Assembly: GCA_938030665.1 (NCBI GenBank)
Contig: CALHHY010000078.1
Location: forward strand, 1-39,171
Direction: 5' to 3'
DNA length: 39,171 nt
Source: an uncultured Litoreibacter sp.
GTDB lineage: Bacteria; Pseudomonadota; Alphaproteobacteria; Rhodobacterales; Rhodobacteraceae
The notes beneath the pieces are model-generated. The model made no database searches. It worked only from the letters and a program-made list of their open reading frames with translations, and was not told where the DNA came from. Of this stretch, positions 11,946 through 20,293 are shown piece after piece. The translations under genes were made by a program, and so were the position numbers. Numbering within the stretch: the first letter of the stretch is position 1; each line of letters begins with the position of its first letter.

Positions 11946-12845
11946 CTACTTTTCTTTCATAGAAGTAAACCCGTTCGGACCAGCTAAGAAATCAATAAAA
12001 CTACGAACTTTTGTTGGAAGGAAACTGCGATTTGCGTAGATTGCGCTGACCTGTACCCTAGGCCATTCAACGTCAGGCAGAACGGTTTCCAGTCGACCGT
12101 TATCCAAGTCATTTTTGACGAACCAGTCGGGCAGCATAGCAAACCCCATCCCGGCCATTGCAGAAAGATGTAGCAGGTTTTCATTTCCGCTGATCATTAT
12201 TGGGCGGAGTTTGACGTCAAAGCCATGCGCCCCACCAAATTTCACTCGGCCATCAGACGCGATCTGAGTATAAGCCAACATTGGTGCATCGATCAGATCA
12301 CTTGGTGTTTTGGGTCGTGTAAAGTGGTCAAGGAACGTCGGTGCCGCGACCATCTGAATGGTCACATCTCCTAGGTTGCGCGCAATCAGTCCTTCATCCA
12401 ACTTGAAACCCACGCGCAGGGCCAAATCCAGGCCTTCGTCTACCAAACTGATTTTACGGCCACTCAGATCAAGATCGAGTTTCACATCTGGGTTGTCACG
12501 ATGATAGGCGGCCAAAATTTCAGCAAAGGCAGGGTTTGACATCCAGACAGGCATCGACACCCGTAGCGTGCCACGAGGGGCCAAGGTGTCAATTTTCAAA
12601 TGGGCCTCTGCCTCATCTAGGCCCTCAAGTATCGAACGAACGGTTGCGAGGTAACCTGCGCCCGCCTCGGTCAGACTGACATTTCGACTATTGCGGTTCA
12701 AAAGCCGCGCGCCAACACGCGACTCGACGTGCTGAACATGCTTGCTGGTCATCGCAGGCGACAGTCCCATACGATGCGCGACGACAGAAAAATTCTTACT
12801 TTCAGCGACCTCAGCGAATACTCGCAGGCTTAGAAGCGTGTCCAT
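11946..12845 (-). CDS. LysR-family transcriptional regulator
   Basis: A 299-residue LysR-type regulator. The N-terminal winged helix-turn-helix reads SLRVFAEVAESKNFSVVAHRMGLSP..., with SRVGARLLNRNSRNVSLTEAG at the helix-wing end, followed by a periplasmic-binding-protein-like effector domain (FAEILAAYHRDNPDVKLDLDL). Possible starts are TTG 12854, ATG 12851 and ATG 12845; the last gives the usual MDxLxSLRVF opening and has an AGG at useful distance. The effector is unknown. It is divergent from the cytochrome b561 gene, the usual arrangement for a LysR regulator and its target. Codon use is visibly less GC-rich than in neighbouring genes. Confidence 0.95.
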   Translation of the reverse strand: MDTLLSLRVFAEVAESKNFSVVAHRMGLSPAMTSKHVQHVESRVGARLLNRNSRNVSLTEAGAGYLATVRSILEGLDEAEAHLKIDTLAPRGTLRVSMPVWMSNPAFAEILAAYHRDNPDVKLDLDLSGRKISLVDEGLDLALRVGFKLDEGLIARNLGDVTIQMVAAPTFLDHFTRPKTPSDLIDAPMLAYTQIASDGRVKFGGAHGFDVKLRPIMISGNENLLHLSAMAGMGFAMLPDWFVKNDLDNGRLETVLPDVEWPRVQVSAIYANRSFLPTKVRSFIDFLAGPNGFTSMKEK

Positions 12846-12929
12846 AATCATCAACCTACAGTAAATGCTGAGTTTGCAGATAGACCAATGATCAACTCAA
12901 AGGAAACCTTTAGTGCTTTCAGTCAAATA

Positions 12930-12954
12930 ATTTCGCCCACAACTTCGGCGAAAT
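12930..12954. promoter_or_regulatory. Inverted repeat in the LysR / cytochrome b561 gap
   Basis: ATTTCGCC (12930-12937) and GGCGAAAT (12947-12954) are perfect 8-base arms around a 9-base spacer. The dyad lies about 85 bases upstream of the LysR start and 48 bases before the cytochrome ATG at 13002, a natural place for a regulator site. It could equally be a leader hairpin. It would be coding if the cytochrome began at 12888. Confidence 0.45.
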
Positions 12955-13001
12955 ACCCATCAAAGCCCAGGATCAGGGTCCCAAACAGTGGTGAACCATC
13001 T

Positions 13002-13502
13002 ATGACCCTCGCGCCCCAAACTTATCGACCGACGCAGATCGCCCTGCATTGGATTGTCGTTCTCGGTATTCTTTTCCAGTGGGGTATGAATGAACAAATG
13101 AGCCGGATTTCTAAGGCTTTGCAGACTGGCGCTGTACCGGAACCGAGCGATGTCACATGGGCTTGGGTCCACGTTGGGGTTGGTATGATCATTTTGCTTG
13201 CTGTTTTTGCGCGGCTTTTTCTACGGTTCCGCTTTGGTGTGCCAGATCACGCAAAAGGAACACCAAAATTGCAAGGCAATATCGCCATAGTAATGCATTG
13301 GGCGCTTTATACTGTCCTGCTCGTGATCGTTATTTCTGGCAGCATAACCTGGAACGGTATCGCACCTTTGGGAGGCATACATGCAAACTTGAACAAGGTT
13401 CTGTTTGTTCTGGCGGCGGGCCACGCGGGTGCAGCATTGTTCAACCAATTCATTCGTAAAGACGGAACTATGCGCCGCATGATGTTTTCCCGCGAAAGCT
13501 AG
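13002..13502 (+). CDS. Cytochrome b561 family diheme membrane protein
   Basis: A 166-residue four-helix b-type cytochrome of the bacterial cytochrome b561 family, which passes electrons from the quinone pool or acts in superoxide/redox handling at the inner membrane. Histidines fit to hold two hemes lie in each helix: IALHWIVV, WVHVGVGM, VMHWALYT and AAGHAGAALF. ATG 13002 is preferred; an in-frame ATG at 12888 would add 38 polar residues unlike the family and would swallow the inverted repeat at 12930-12954. Codon use is lower in GC than the genome around it. Likely controlled by the divergent LysR gene. Confidence 0.9.
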   Translation: MTLAPQTYRPTQIALHWIVVLGILFQWGMNEQMSRISKALQTGAVPEPSDVTWAWVHVGVGMIILLAVFARLFLRFRFGVPDHAKGTPKLQGNIAIVMHWALYTVLLVIVISGSITWNGIAPLGGIHANLNKVLFVLAAGHAGAALFNQFIRKDGTMRRMMFSRES

Positions 13503-13522
13503 TTAACGTGGGCTTTGAGATG

Positions 13523-13534
13523 TGACGTAAGTCA
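13523..13534. promoter_or_regulatory. TGAC-N4-GTCA dyad upstream of the ferric-reductase-like gene
   Basis: TGACGTAAGTCA, 46 bases before the next ATG. Read on the other strand it is TGACTTACGTCA, one base different from a dyad near 24,866. The regulator is unknown. Confidence 0.3.
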
Positions 13535-13579
13535 TCGAACCAAGTTCAACGATCCCGATAATTTCATCTAGGACTTACC

Positions 13580-14188
13580 ATGCGAAACTTCTTTTCAGCG
13601 ACCCACCCTTGTCTTTTGTGGCTCCTCCTCGCGGTACCGGCGATTGCGATGACGGTGAACGCCCTGACGTCGACCAACACAGAAGTCTTCCATAACTTGG
13701 TGCATCCGTCAGGCGAAACCTCAGCACGCTTGATGATCATCGCGATGATGGCGACACCCTTGGCTATGTGGTTGAAAGGTTGGCGCGGTCCTCAGTGGAT
13801 GAAACGAAACCGTCGATACCTTGGCGTCGCCGCATTTGGTTACGCGCTTTTGCATACTGTTTTATATTTGTTGGATAAGGCGTCAATGGCCACTGTGGTT
13901 GATGAATTGCCGCGCCTTTACATCTGGACTGGCTGGGTGGCTTTCGTGATTTTTGTCCCTATTGCGTTCACGTCTATGGATTACTTTGTGCGCAAGATGG
14001 GAACATGGTGGAAATGGCTGCAACGCTGGACTTATGCGGCCGCTGTTTTGACGCTTGTTCACTGGGCCGCTTTGCATGATTGGGGGGGCATTGAGCCAGC
14101 TTTGGTACACTTCGTTCCGCTTGTTTTACTTGAAATGTACCGCGTTTGGTATTGGTACTTGCGTCCTCGTAAGACTGTCGAACTGTAA
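13580..14188 (+). CDS. Ferric-reductase-like / MsrQ-like heme membrane protein
   Basis: A 202-residue integral membrane protein of the ferric reductase-like transmembrane superfamily. Six or so hydrophobic helices are visible, with histidines suited to b heme: FHNLVHP, YALLHTVLYLL and TLVHWAALHDW. The block RRYLGVAAFGYALLH, then WVAFVIFVPIAFTS and WKWLQRWTYAAA, closely parallels MsrQ, the heme partner of the methionine-sulfoxide reductase MsrP. No msrP lies nearby, so the electron acceptor is unknown. It follows the cytochrome b561 gene by 77 bases in the same low-GC cassette, suggesting a shared redox function at the inner membrane. Confidence 0.85.
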   Translation: MRNFFSATHPCLLWLLLAVPAIAMTVNALTSTNTEVFHNLVHPSGETSARLMIIAMMATPLAMWLKGWRGPQWMKRNRRYLGVAAFGYALLHTVLYLLDKASMATVVDELPRLYIWTGWVAFVIFVPIAFTSMDYFVRKMGTWWKWLQRWTYAAAVLTLVHWAALHDWGGIEPALVHFVPLVLLEMYRVWYWYLRPRKTVEL

Positions 14189-14192
14189 AATC

Positions 14193-14366
14193 TGTTGGGA
14201 AGTTTGCCGTGATGTCATCAAAGAAGATAGCGGTTGTTGGGAGGTCTACTATGGTACCACCCCGGACGGCGGGCGTGTTGAGGGGTATTTCCATCCGGTC
14301 ACAGGTGCGCCCGGATATATCGGCCAGCGGGGGCGCGTCCTCTTCAGGGCCGCCACGGACGACTAG
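14193..14366 (+). pseudogene. Remnant of a PepSY-domain protein
   Basis: Immediately after the MsrQ-like gene a frame without any usable start codon reads RDVIKEDSGCWEVYYG... then GGRVEGYFHPVTG and ends at TAG 14364-14366. This is the second half of a PepSY domain (GCWEVxxxxxDGRRVExYxxPxTG). The signal peptide and first half are missing. PepSY proteins often accompany cytochrome b561 and ferric-reductase-like genes, so this is probably the relic of a former third member of the cassette. Base composition rises toward the genome average within it. A start by readthrough or a non-standard codon cannot be excluded. Confidence 0.5.
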
Positions 14367-14420
14367 TACCACTTATGTGACTAAGTTGACCTAACCCACT
14401 ACGTTATTTGAAAGAACAAA

Positions 14421-15764
14421 ATGAACCTAAAGCCTTTGCTGATCGTGCCCCCCATCGTTCTGGGCGTTTTGGGCTATTTGTGGATGACACAGCCGCAGGA
14501 GACGGTTGCAGAGCCGCAGGTGCAAATGGGTCAGGCCGTCCGGTTTGAGACCATCACAGAGGCCTTCATAACTGTGTCCGCTATCGGCTACGGCCGTGTG
14601 GCGGCCGTGCGGGAATGGTCTGCAGTCAGTCAAGTAGATGGGCGGATCAGCGACATGGTGGCAGGCCTCGCAGAAGGCGCTGTCGTCGAGGCGGGCAAGG
14701 TTCTTATTCAGATCGATCCCACCGATTTTGAACTCGCGATTTCCAAAACCCGCGCCAATATCGCAGCCGCGCAGGCAGAGCTCGCGCAGATCGACCGCCA
14801 GGAACAGAATGCAAAAGCCCTTGCCGAGGTCGAACAGCGCAGCTTTGACGTCGCTCAGGCGGAATACGACCGGATCGCCGCGTTGTTTGAGCGTGGCTCA
14901 ACCACTGGCACGGCGCGGGATGCCGCGCAAAAAGCGTTGCTTGCCGCAGAGAACTCACGGTTGAACCTCATCAATACGCTTGCACTTTTTCCCGCACAGC
15001 GCGCATCAGCACAGGCCACAATTGAACTACGCCAGGCCGAACTGGCCGAAGCAGAGCGCGGTTTGGCGAATACCACGATCACTGCCCCTTTTCGCGGGCG
15101 TGTCTCCTCTGAGGCAGTAGAGGTCGGTCAGTTTGTGCGTACAGGAACGTCCTTGATGACCGTTGTGGCCATCGACAAGTTCGAAGTCGTCGGCGCGTTT
15201 ACGCCACGCACCTTTGGCACCCTTGTGCGTACTGCGCTTGATGATCAGTTGGGTGACATCGCGCAGATCGATGCCACGACGATCATCGACAGCCTTCAGG
15301 ACGTTGACCTTTCAGTCTTTGTCGTTGTTGATGTAGCCGATGGCACGTTGCGGTACCCCGCCCAGCTCACCCGGTTTCGCGGCGCAATCGACGATGAAAC
15401 AGGGACAGTGGGGCTGGCTGTCCAAGTAGATGATCCCCTCATGGTCAACACGGCTGAACGACGTCCGCCATTGGAAATCGGCAGCTTCGTTTCCGTGCAT
15501 CTGGGATACAAACCGAAAGAACAGGCAATTCTGATCCCCCGTGCTGTGGTTCGCCAAGATGATGCGGGCGCCCCCTTTGTCTATGTGGCGACCCCTGATG
15601 ACGCACTGGCAATCGCCCCTGTTGTTTTAGGTCCTGTGATCGACGACAAGGTCGTGATCCGAAACGGCTTGGAAAGCGACGACCGTATCATTCTGTCCGC
15701 TCCGCGCCCGCCGATCGAAGGATTACCCCTGACACTTGTTGCGCCGGATGAGGCCAGCCAATGA
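14421..15764 (+). CDS. RND efflux periplasmic adaptor (HlyD/AcrA family)
   Basis: A 447-residue membrane-fusion protein that couples an inner-membrane RND pump to an outer-membrane channel. The N-terminal hydrophobic segment LLIVPPIVLGVLGYLWM serves as signal or anchor; there is no lipobox cysteine. Two lipoyl half-motifs flank an alpha-helical hairpin of about residues 100-220 rich in Ala, Glu and Gln: GRISDMVAGLAEGAVVEAG and TAPFRGRVSSEAVEVGQFV. Beta-barrel and membrane-proximal domains follow. Its stop overlaps the start of the pump gene by four bases (ATGA). No outer-membrane factor gene is present in the window, so a shared TolC-like channel is implied. Confidence 0.95.
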   Translation: MNLKPLLIVPPIVLGVLGYLWMTQPQETVAEPQVQMGQAVRFETITEAFITVSAIGYGRVAAVREWSAVSQVDGRISDMVAGLAEGAVVEAGKVLIQIDPTDFELAISKTRANIAAAQAELAQIDRQEQNAKALAEVEQRSFDVAQAEYDRIAALFERGSTTGTARDAAQKALLAAENSRLNLINTLALFPAQRASAQATIELRQAELAEAERGLANTTITAPFRGRVSSEAVEVGQFVRTGTSLMTVVAIDKFEVVGAFTPRTFGTLVRTALDDQLGDIAQIDATTIIDSLQDVDLSVFVVVDVADGTLRYPAQLTRFRGAIDDETGTVGLAVQVDDPLMVNTAERRPPLEIGSFVSVHLGYKPKEQAILIPRAVVRQDDAGAPFVYVATPDDALAIAPVVLGPVIDDKVVIRNGLESDDRIILSAPRPPIEGLPLTLVAPDEASQ

Positions 15765-18700
15765 TCGGGTACTTCGTCCGTCATCCGGTTGCAGCGAACC
15801 TCTTGATGGTCCTGATCGTGATATTGGGCGTCTCAATTGTCACGAGCCTGCAACGTGAGACTTTTCCAGCCTTTACCAGTGACAGCGTCAGTGTGACGGT
15901 GCCCTACCCCGGTGCTTCTGCACTGGATGTAGATGAGGAAATCTGTGACCCGCTGGACAGCGCGATTGCGGGTATCTCGGGGCTGACCGACTTTGAGTGC
16001 ATGTCGCTGGAAGGGCGCGGCGTTGCGACGGCTGAGTTGCGCGAAGGCGGCAATGTCATTCAGTTCTTCAGCGACATCTCCTCAGCTGTTTCAGGCGTGC
16101 AGGGTTTCCCCCAAGCCGCCGAAACCCCTTTGGTTGAAATCAACGCGCGCGACGATCTTGTGGCTTTGGTGGCTATCTCTGGCATCACGGGAAAGGATGG
16201 TCTGATCAGCTATGCCGATGATCTCTCAGATGAGCTGCTGGCCCTGCCCGGTGTTTCTGCGGCGAATGTATCAGGCATCACAAATCGCGAGATCCAGATC
16301 AGCTTTGATCAGCAAGCAATGCGAGAGTTTGGCCTGACGAGCACCGATCTGGTCAACGTGATTGAAGCGCGGTCGTTCCGCCAACCCTTGGGCAGCGCGT
16401 CGTTTTCGCAAAGTGATCTTGTGATGCGCTATGCCGGTGCCAGCCGCACAGTGGGCCAATTGCAGGACTTGATCGTGATCGAAAATAGCGCGGGCGGTTC
16501 TGTGCGCCTGTCCGATCTGGCAGCAGTGACATTGGTGGACAGCGACGAAAACGTGCAAAGCTTTATCGACGGCGCGCAGACGGCGATTATCACCATCACC
16601 AAAGCCAGCGACGAAGACAGCATTCGCGTATTTGAGCGCGTCGATGCCGTGCTGCAATCAGAGCGCGCAGCCTATCCTGACCCCTTCAGGCTTACAATCA
16701 TCAACAACCTGTCAGAGCTGATCGAAGAACGCATCAACCTGATCGTCAGCAACATTGCCATTGGCCTTGTGCTGGTTTTTGGCACGATGTGGTTGTTCTT
16801 CTCGTTCCGCGAGGCGATGTGGATTTCCGTGGCTTTGCCCGTCTCCTTCCTTGGCGGGTTGTTCGTGATGAGCGTTCTGGGCATCACGATCAACATGGTC
16901 ACGCTGATTGCGCTGCTGATGGCCGTTGGTCTGATCATGGATGACAGCATTGTCATTGCAGAAAACATCGACAAATGGCGTGACAAGGTCCCCCCGATGG
17001 AGGCCGCGATCAAAGGCACCACCGAAGTGCTGCCCGGTGTCGCCGCATCCTTTATTACCACCGCCTGCGTCTTTGGGCCGCTGATGTTCCTGTCAGGCGA
17101 TCTGGGGCAGATCCTGAAATTCATCCCCATGGTGTTGCTGATCACGCTCGCCCTGTCGCTAGTCGAAGGCTTCCTGATCCTGCCCCATCACCTGAGCCAT
17201 TCGAGCGGGGAAGTTTCCCCCAGGAAACCCCGCATCGCCGAACGCGGTTTGGTATGGGTCCGCGAACACGTGATCATGCCCACGGCGACATTTCTGACCA
17301 AATGGCGCTACTTCACATTGGGTACAGTGGTCGCCGGTTTCATTCTGTCTATTGGCCTGATCGCTTCTGGCACGATCAAGGTCATCGGCTTTCCCCCCAG
17401 CGAAGGGGACACGGTTGTCGTGCGCGTGGCGCTCACCTCCGGCATCTCGCGCGACCATACGGTAAGGACGGTCGATACCCTTATTGATGCACTAGAAGGT
17501 GTAGATGCAGACCTCACGCCGCAAACCAACGATCAAGCCCCTTTGGTCGAACGCGTTTTGGTCCAGTACGGCGTGAACGTGGATGTCAATGACAACGGGT
17601 CCCGCACCGCGACGATCACGGTGGACCTGCTGGAAAGTGCGCTACGCAACATCAAGGCCGATGACTTTCTTGCCCAGTGGCGGGCAGCGGCTGGTCCCCT
17701 GCCCGACGTGGTCCAGGTCAGCTTTGTGCAATCCGAAAGCGGCCCCGGCGGGCTGGACCTTGACGTTGAAATCACTGGGCGCGATCTGGGCAATGTGGAG
17801 GACGTTGCCAGTGTTCTGCTGGCGGAGCTATTGGCGCGGCCTGATGTGACAGAGGCCTATCAGGATTTCTACGGTGGCCGCGACGAAGTGCAGATCACGC
17901 TCAACACCTTTGGCTATTCCGTGGGCCTGACGCCGCAAACTCTGTCTTCGCAAATGCGTACGGCGTTTCAAGGCGCCGAGACGGACAGCTTTCGCATTGG
18001 CGCCAGTGACCGCACGGTGCGTGTACAACTGGCGGACACAGTGTCCAACATGACCGAACTGGAGAGCTTTCCGATTATCCTTGCCAGTGGTGCGCAAACG
18101 ACGCTGGCTGCGGTTGCCAATCTCACCCAGTCGGACAGCTACCCCAGTGTGTCACGAAAGAACGGGTTGGCTGTGGCGCGGGTTCAGGGCCAGATCGATA
18201 ATGCGGTGACAACCTCGGCCAATATCTCGTCCGTGGTACTAGAGGAACTAGCCCCAAAGCTGGCCCGCGATTACCCCCAAGTGAATGTCGCCATCGCAGG
18301 TGCTACGCAGGAACAACAGGCCTCCATGGCCTCGATGGTGTCATTGCTGGGCCTGGGGATGGTCGGTGTCTATATGGTACTGGCATTCCAGTTCCGCTCC
18401 TACAGCTTGCCTGTGGTGGTGATGTTGTCGATCCCCTTTGCGTTGATTGGGACGCTGCTGGGGCATTGGGCTTTGGGGATGGATCTGTCGATGCCCAGCC
18501 TGATCGGCTTTGCCTCGCTGGCGGGGATTGTGGTGAACAATGCGATCCTGTTCCTAACGTTTTTCCAGACCCATCTGGAGGGGGACGACTATGTCGCCGC
18601 GTCCCTCAACGCGGTGCGCGAGCGGTTCCGGCCCATTTTTCTGTCCAGTTCAACCACCTTCATCGGCTTGCTGCCGATCATCTATGACGGCAGCCCCCAA

Positions 18701-18886
18701 GTGCAGACGCTGGTGCCCTTGGTGGTTTCCGTCGCCTTCGGATTGTTGGCTGCGATGGTGCTGGTGGTGCTGGTGTTCCCGTCCGTGTTGTCGATCTATT
18801 TTGACATGTTCAGCGTACGCAAATGGATGGCGACCTTTGACAAGCCTATTGCCCCTGACACGTCCGAACAGACACAGATGATCTGA
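15761..18886 (+). CDS. RND-family efflux pump, inner-membrane permease
   Basis: A 1041-residue proton-driven exporter of the AcrB/HAE superfamily. Seen: TM1 opening YFVRHPVAANLLMVLIVI, two large periplasmic loops, TM4 with the proton-relay pair Asp394-Asp395 in LIMDDSIVIAEN, and the TM10 box AGIVVNNAILFL, which has Asn where AcrB has Lys940. Length and two-fold internal symmetry are normal. Substrates cannot be inferred. It is coupled to the adaptor upstream by ATGA and to the truncated MATE reading frame downstream by TGATG, so the three were built as one operon. Confidence 0.97.
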   Translation: MIGYFVRHPVAANLLMVLIVILGVSIVTSLQRETFPAFTSDSVSVTVPYPGASALDVDEEICDPLDSAIAGISGLTDFECMSLEGRGVATAELREGGNVIQFFSDISSAVSGVQGFPQAAETPLVEINARDDLVALVAISGITGKDGLISYADDLSDELLALPGVSAANVSGITNREIQISFDQQAMREFGLTSTDLVNVIEARSFRQPLGSASFSQSDLVMRYAGASRTVGQLQDLIVIENSAGGSVRLSDLAAVTLVDSDENVQSFIDGAQTAIITITKASDEDSIRVFERVDAVLQSERAAYPDPFRLTIINNLSELIEERINLIVSNIAIGLVLVFGTMWLFFSFREAMWISVALPVSFLGGLFVMSVLGITINMVTLIALLMAVGLIMDDSIVIAENIDKWRDKVPPMEAAIKGTTEVLPGVAASFITTACVFGPLMFLSGDLGQILKFIPMVLLITLALSLVEGFLILPHHLSHSSGEVSPRKPRIAERGLVWVREHVIMPTATFLTKWRYFTLGTVVAGFILSIGLIASGTIKVIGFPPSEGDTVVVRVALTSGISRDHTVRTVDTLIDALEGVDADLTPQTNDQAPLVERVLVQYGVNVDVNDNGSRTATITVDLLESALRNIKADDFLAQWRAAAGPLPDVVQVSFVQSESGPGGLDLDVEITGRDLGNVEDVASVLLAELLARPDVTEAYQDFYGGRDEVQITLNTFGYSVGLTPQTLSSQMRTAFQGAETDSFRIGASDRTVRVQLADTVSNMTELESFPIILASGAQTTLAAVANLTQSDSYPSVSRKNGLAVARVQGQIDNAVTTSANISSVVLEELAPKLARDYPQVNVAIAGATQEQQASMASMVSLLGLGMVGVYMVLAFQFRSYSLPVVVMLSIPFALIGTLLGHWALGMDLSMPSLIGFASLAGIVVNNAILFLTFFQTHLEGDDYVAASLNAVRERFRPIFLSSSTTFIGLLPIIYDGSPQVQTLVPLVVSVAFGLLAAMVLVVLVFPSVLSIYFDMFSVRKWMATFDKPIAPDTSEQTQMI

Positions 18887-19041
18887 TGGAGAAGAGCAAC
18901 GAAACCACGACCGAGCCGTCGGCACAGGCCAAGTTTCTGACCGGAAACCTGACCGCCCATACTATCAAAATGTCGGCAACTTCTGCCATCGGTTTCCTGG
19001 CGCTTTTTGTGGTCGATCTGGTTGACATGATCTTTATCTGA
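18886..19041 (+). pseudogene. Truncated MATE-family efflux transporter (N-terminal stump)
   Basis: Beginning at an ATG that shares bases with the pump's stop (TGATG), this frame encodes 51 residues: a polar N-terminus, then NLTAHTIKMSATSAIGF and LALFVVDLVDMIFI, which match the start and first helix of MATE (NorM-type) transporters. It ends at TGA 19039-19041, and the next in-frame codons read Met-Leu-Gly, as expected in an intact MATE protein (FIS-MLG), so one substitution may have created the stop. About 15 codons later all similarity is lost: the remaining 400 or so residues are gone. A functional small protein is possible but unlikely. Confidence 0.6.
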
Positions 19042-19166
19042 ATGCTGGGTTTTGCAGCCGCGATGCGGCACGCCAGACTGAGCACTTGCAGAAATTTCTG
19101 AGCTGCGAGCGCATGCAGCAATAAATGAAGACTTCCAGTGTGGGCTCAAACCGGACCTTGAGTGCC

Positions 19167-19643
19167 TCACTGAGCAACACGTTCCCCTTGCAACCCGACC
19201 GCAGCAATCAGCCAAATCGCGGCTAGAGCAAGAGAGAAAACCGCGTTCCAGCCGGCCATGGAGATGCCGGCAAGCTGCCAGGCGATCTCGTCGCAGCGGA
19301 CCACGGGGGCGGCGAGGATTTGGTTGAGCAGCTCGTCCACGCTCAAGCCCCCGATCCCGCCGGAGCTGCAGCTGGCAGGGCCTTCCCACCATTCACGCTC
19401 CACACCTGCATGGTAGAACCCCACGGCGGAGGTCGCAAGCGCGGCCAGCATGCCCAGCCACAACAGCGCCCGGTGCCTGAACGCCAGAAACGCCAACCCC
19501 AAGGCAATCGCCACCGCATGCGGGTAGCGCTGCCAGATGCACATTTTGCACGGCGCGTAGCCCAGATACTGAAACACGAACGCGCCGCCCAGCAACCCGG
19601 CAGAGCCGACCGTGGCAAGCAGCGCGAACTGCGTCCGGGTCAC
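19167..19643 (-). CDS. dsbB: Disulfide bond formation protein DsbB
   Basis: A 158-residue four-helix inner-membrane oxidase that reoxidises periplasmic DsbA and passes electrons to quinone. Both periplasmic cysteine pairs are present: C32 and C35 in APCKMCIWQRYPH, and C92 (PASCSSGG) with C117 (VVRCDEIAW). I start at GTG 19643, which overlaps the stop of the upstream DedA-family gene as GTGA; a longer frame to 19751 would run through that gene with non-membrane sequence. No dsbA is seen in the window. Confidence 0.95.
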   Translation of the reverse strand: MTRTQFALLATVGSAGLLGGAFVFQYLGYAPCKMCIWQRYPHAVAIALGLAFLAFRHRALLWLGMLAALATSAVGFYHAGVEREWWEGPASCSSGGIGGLSVDELLNQILAAPVVRCDEIAWQLAGISMAGWNAVFSLALAAIWLIAAVGLQGERVAQ

Positions 19644-20230
19644 AGGAACTTCACCGCGTAGAAGCCGCCTATCAGCAGGACCAGCAGTACGGTGAAAACG
19701 AGGCCCAGCCGCTTCTCGATGAATTCCTGAATCGGCGCGCCGTATTTCCACAACAGCCCCGCGATCACAAAGAAGCGCAGGCCGCGCGCGATGACTGACG
19801 TGACGATGAACGTCCCCAAAGGCATGCCCGTCCAGCCCGACATGATGGTGATGACCTTGTATGGGAAAGGCGTGATGCCCGCGCCCAGCACCGCCCAGAA
19901 GCCAAGATCGTTGAAGCGGGCGTTGAACTCCGCCATGCGGTCGGCCTTGCCGAGCGCCTCCAGTATCGGCTGACCCAGCCAGTCAAAGGCGAAGGCCCCG
20001 ATGGCGTAGCCCAGCATACCCCCCAGCACCGAGGCCACCAGACAGACGCCTGCAATGAGGAAGGCGCGGTTGGGACGCGCGATGATCATTGGGATCATCA
20101 ACAGGTCCGGCGGGATCGGGAAAACCGAACTTTCGATGAAAGAAATGAACGCAAGCGCCCAAAGTGCGTTGCGATGCGCGGACAGCGACATCGTCCAGTC
20201 ATAAAGGCGCTTGATCATGGGGCTGCTCAT
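19640..20230 (-). CDS. DedA/SNARE-associated (YqaA-like) membrane protein
   Basis: A 196-residue inner-membrane protein of the DedA/VTT superfamily, whose members are linked to lipid-carrier flipping and membrane homeostasis. Seen: FIESSVFPIPPDLLMIPMI near the N-terminus, the motif GYAIGAFAFDWLG, and GAGITPFPYKVITIMSG, which is the characteristic re-entrant loop of the YqaA branch. Starts at ATG 20230 or ATG 20218. Coupled to dsbB by a four-base overlap. It is divergent from the zinc peptidase gene across 63 bases. Confidence 0.92.
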   Translation of the reverse strand: MSSPMIKRLYDWTMSLSAHRNALWALAFISFIESSVFPIPPDLLMIPMIIARPNRAFLIAGVCLVASVLGGMLGYAIGAFAFDWLGQPILEALGKADRMAEFNARFNDLGFWAVLGAGITPFPYKVITIMSGWTGMPLGTFIVTSVIARGLRFFVIAGLLWKYGAPIQEFIEKRLGLVFTVLLVLLIGGFYAVKFL

Positions 20231-20293
20231 CGGGTGAAGTTTGTGGTTATATGAAGCTGGGCATAGGCCCGGTCAAGGTGAAGGAAAAGCGTT

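Noticed and set aside
11643-11987. 114-codon plus-strand frame after usg
   Set aside because: It starts inside usg and ends inside the LysR gene, with no recognisable domain.
12888-13001. 38-codon N-terminal extension of the cytochrome b561 gene
   Set aside because: It is polar, unlike the family, and would make the candidate operator at 12930-12954 coding.
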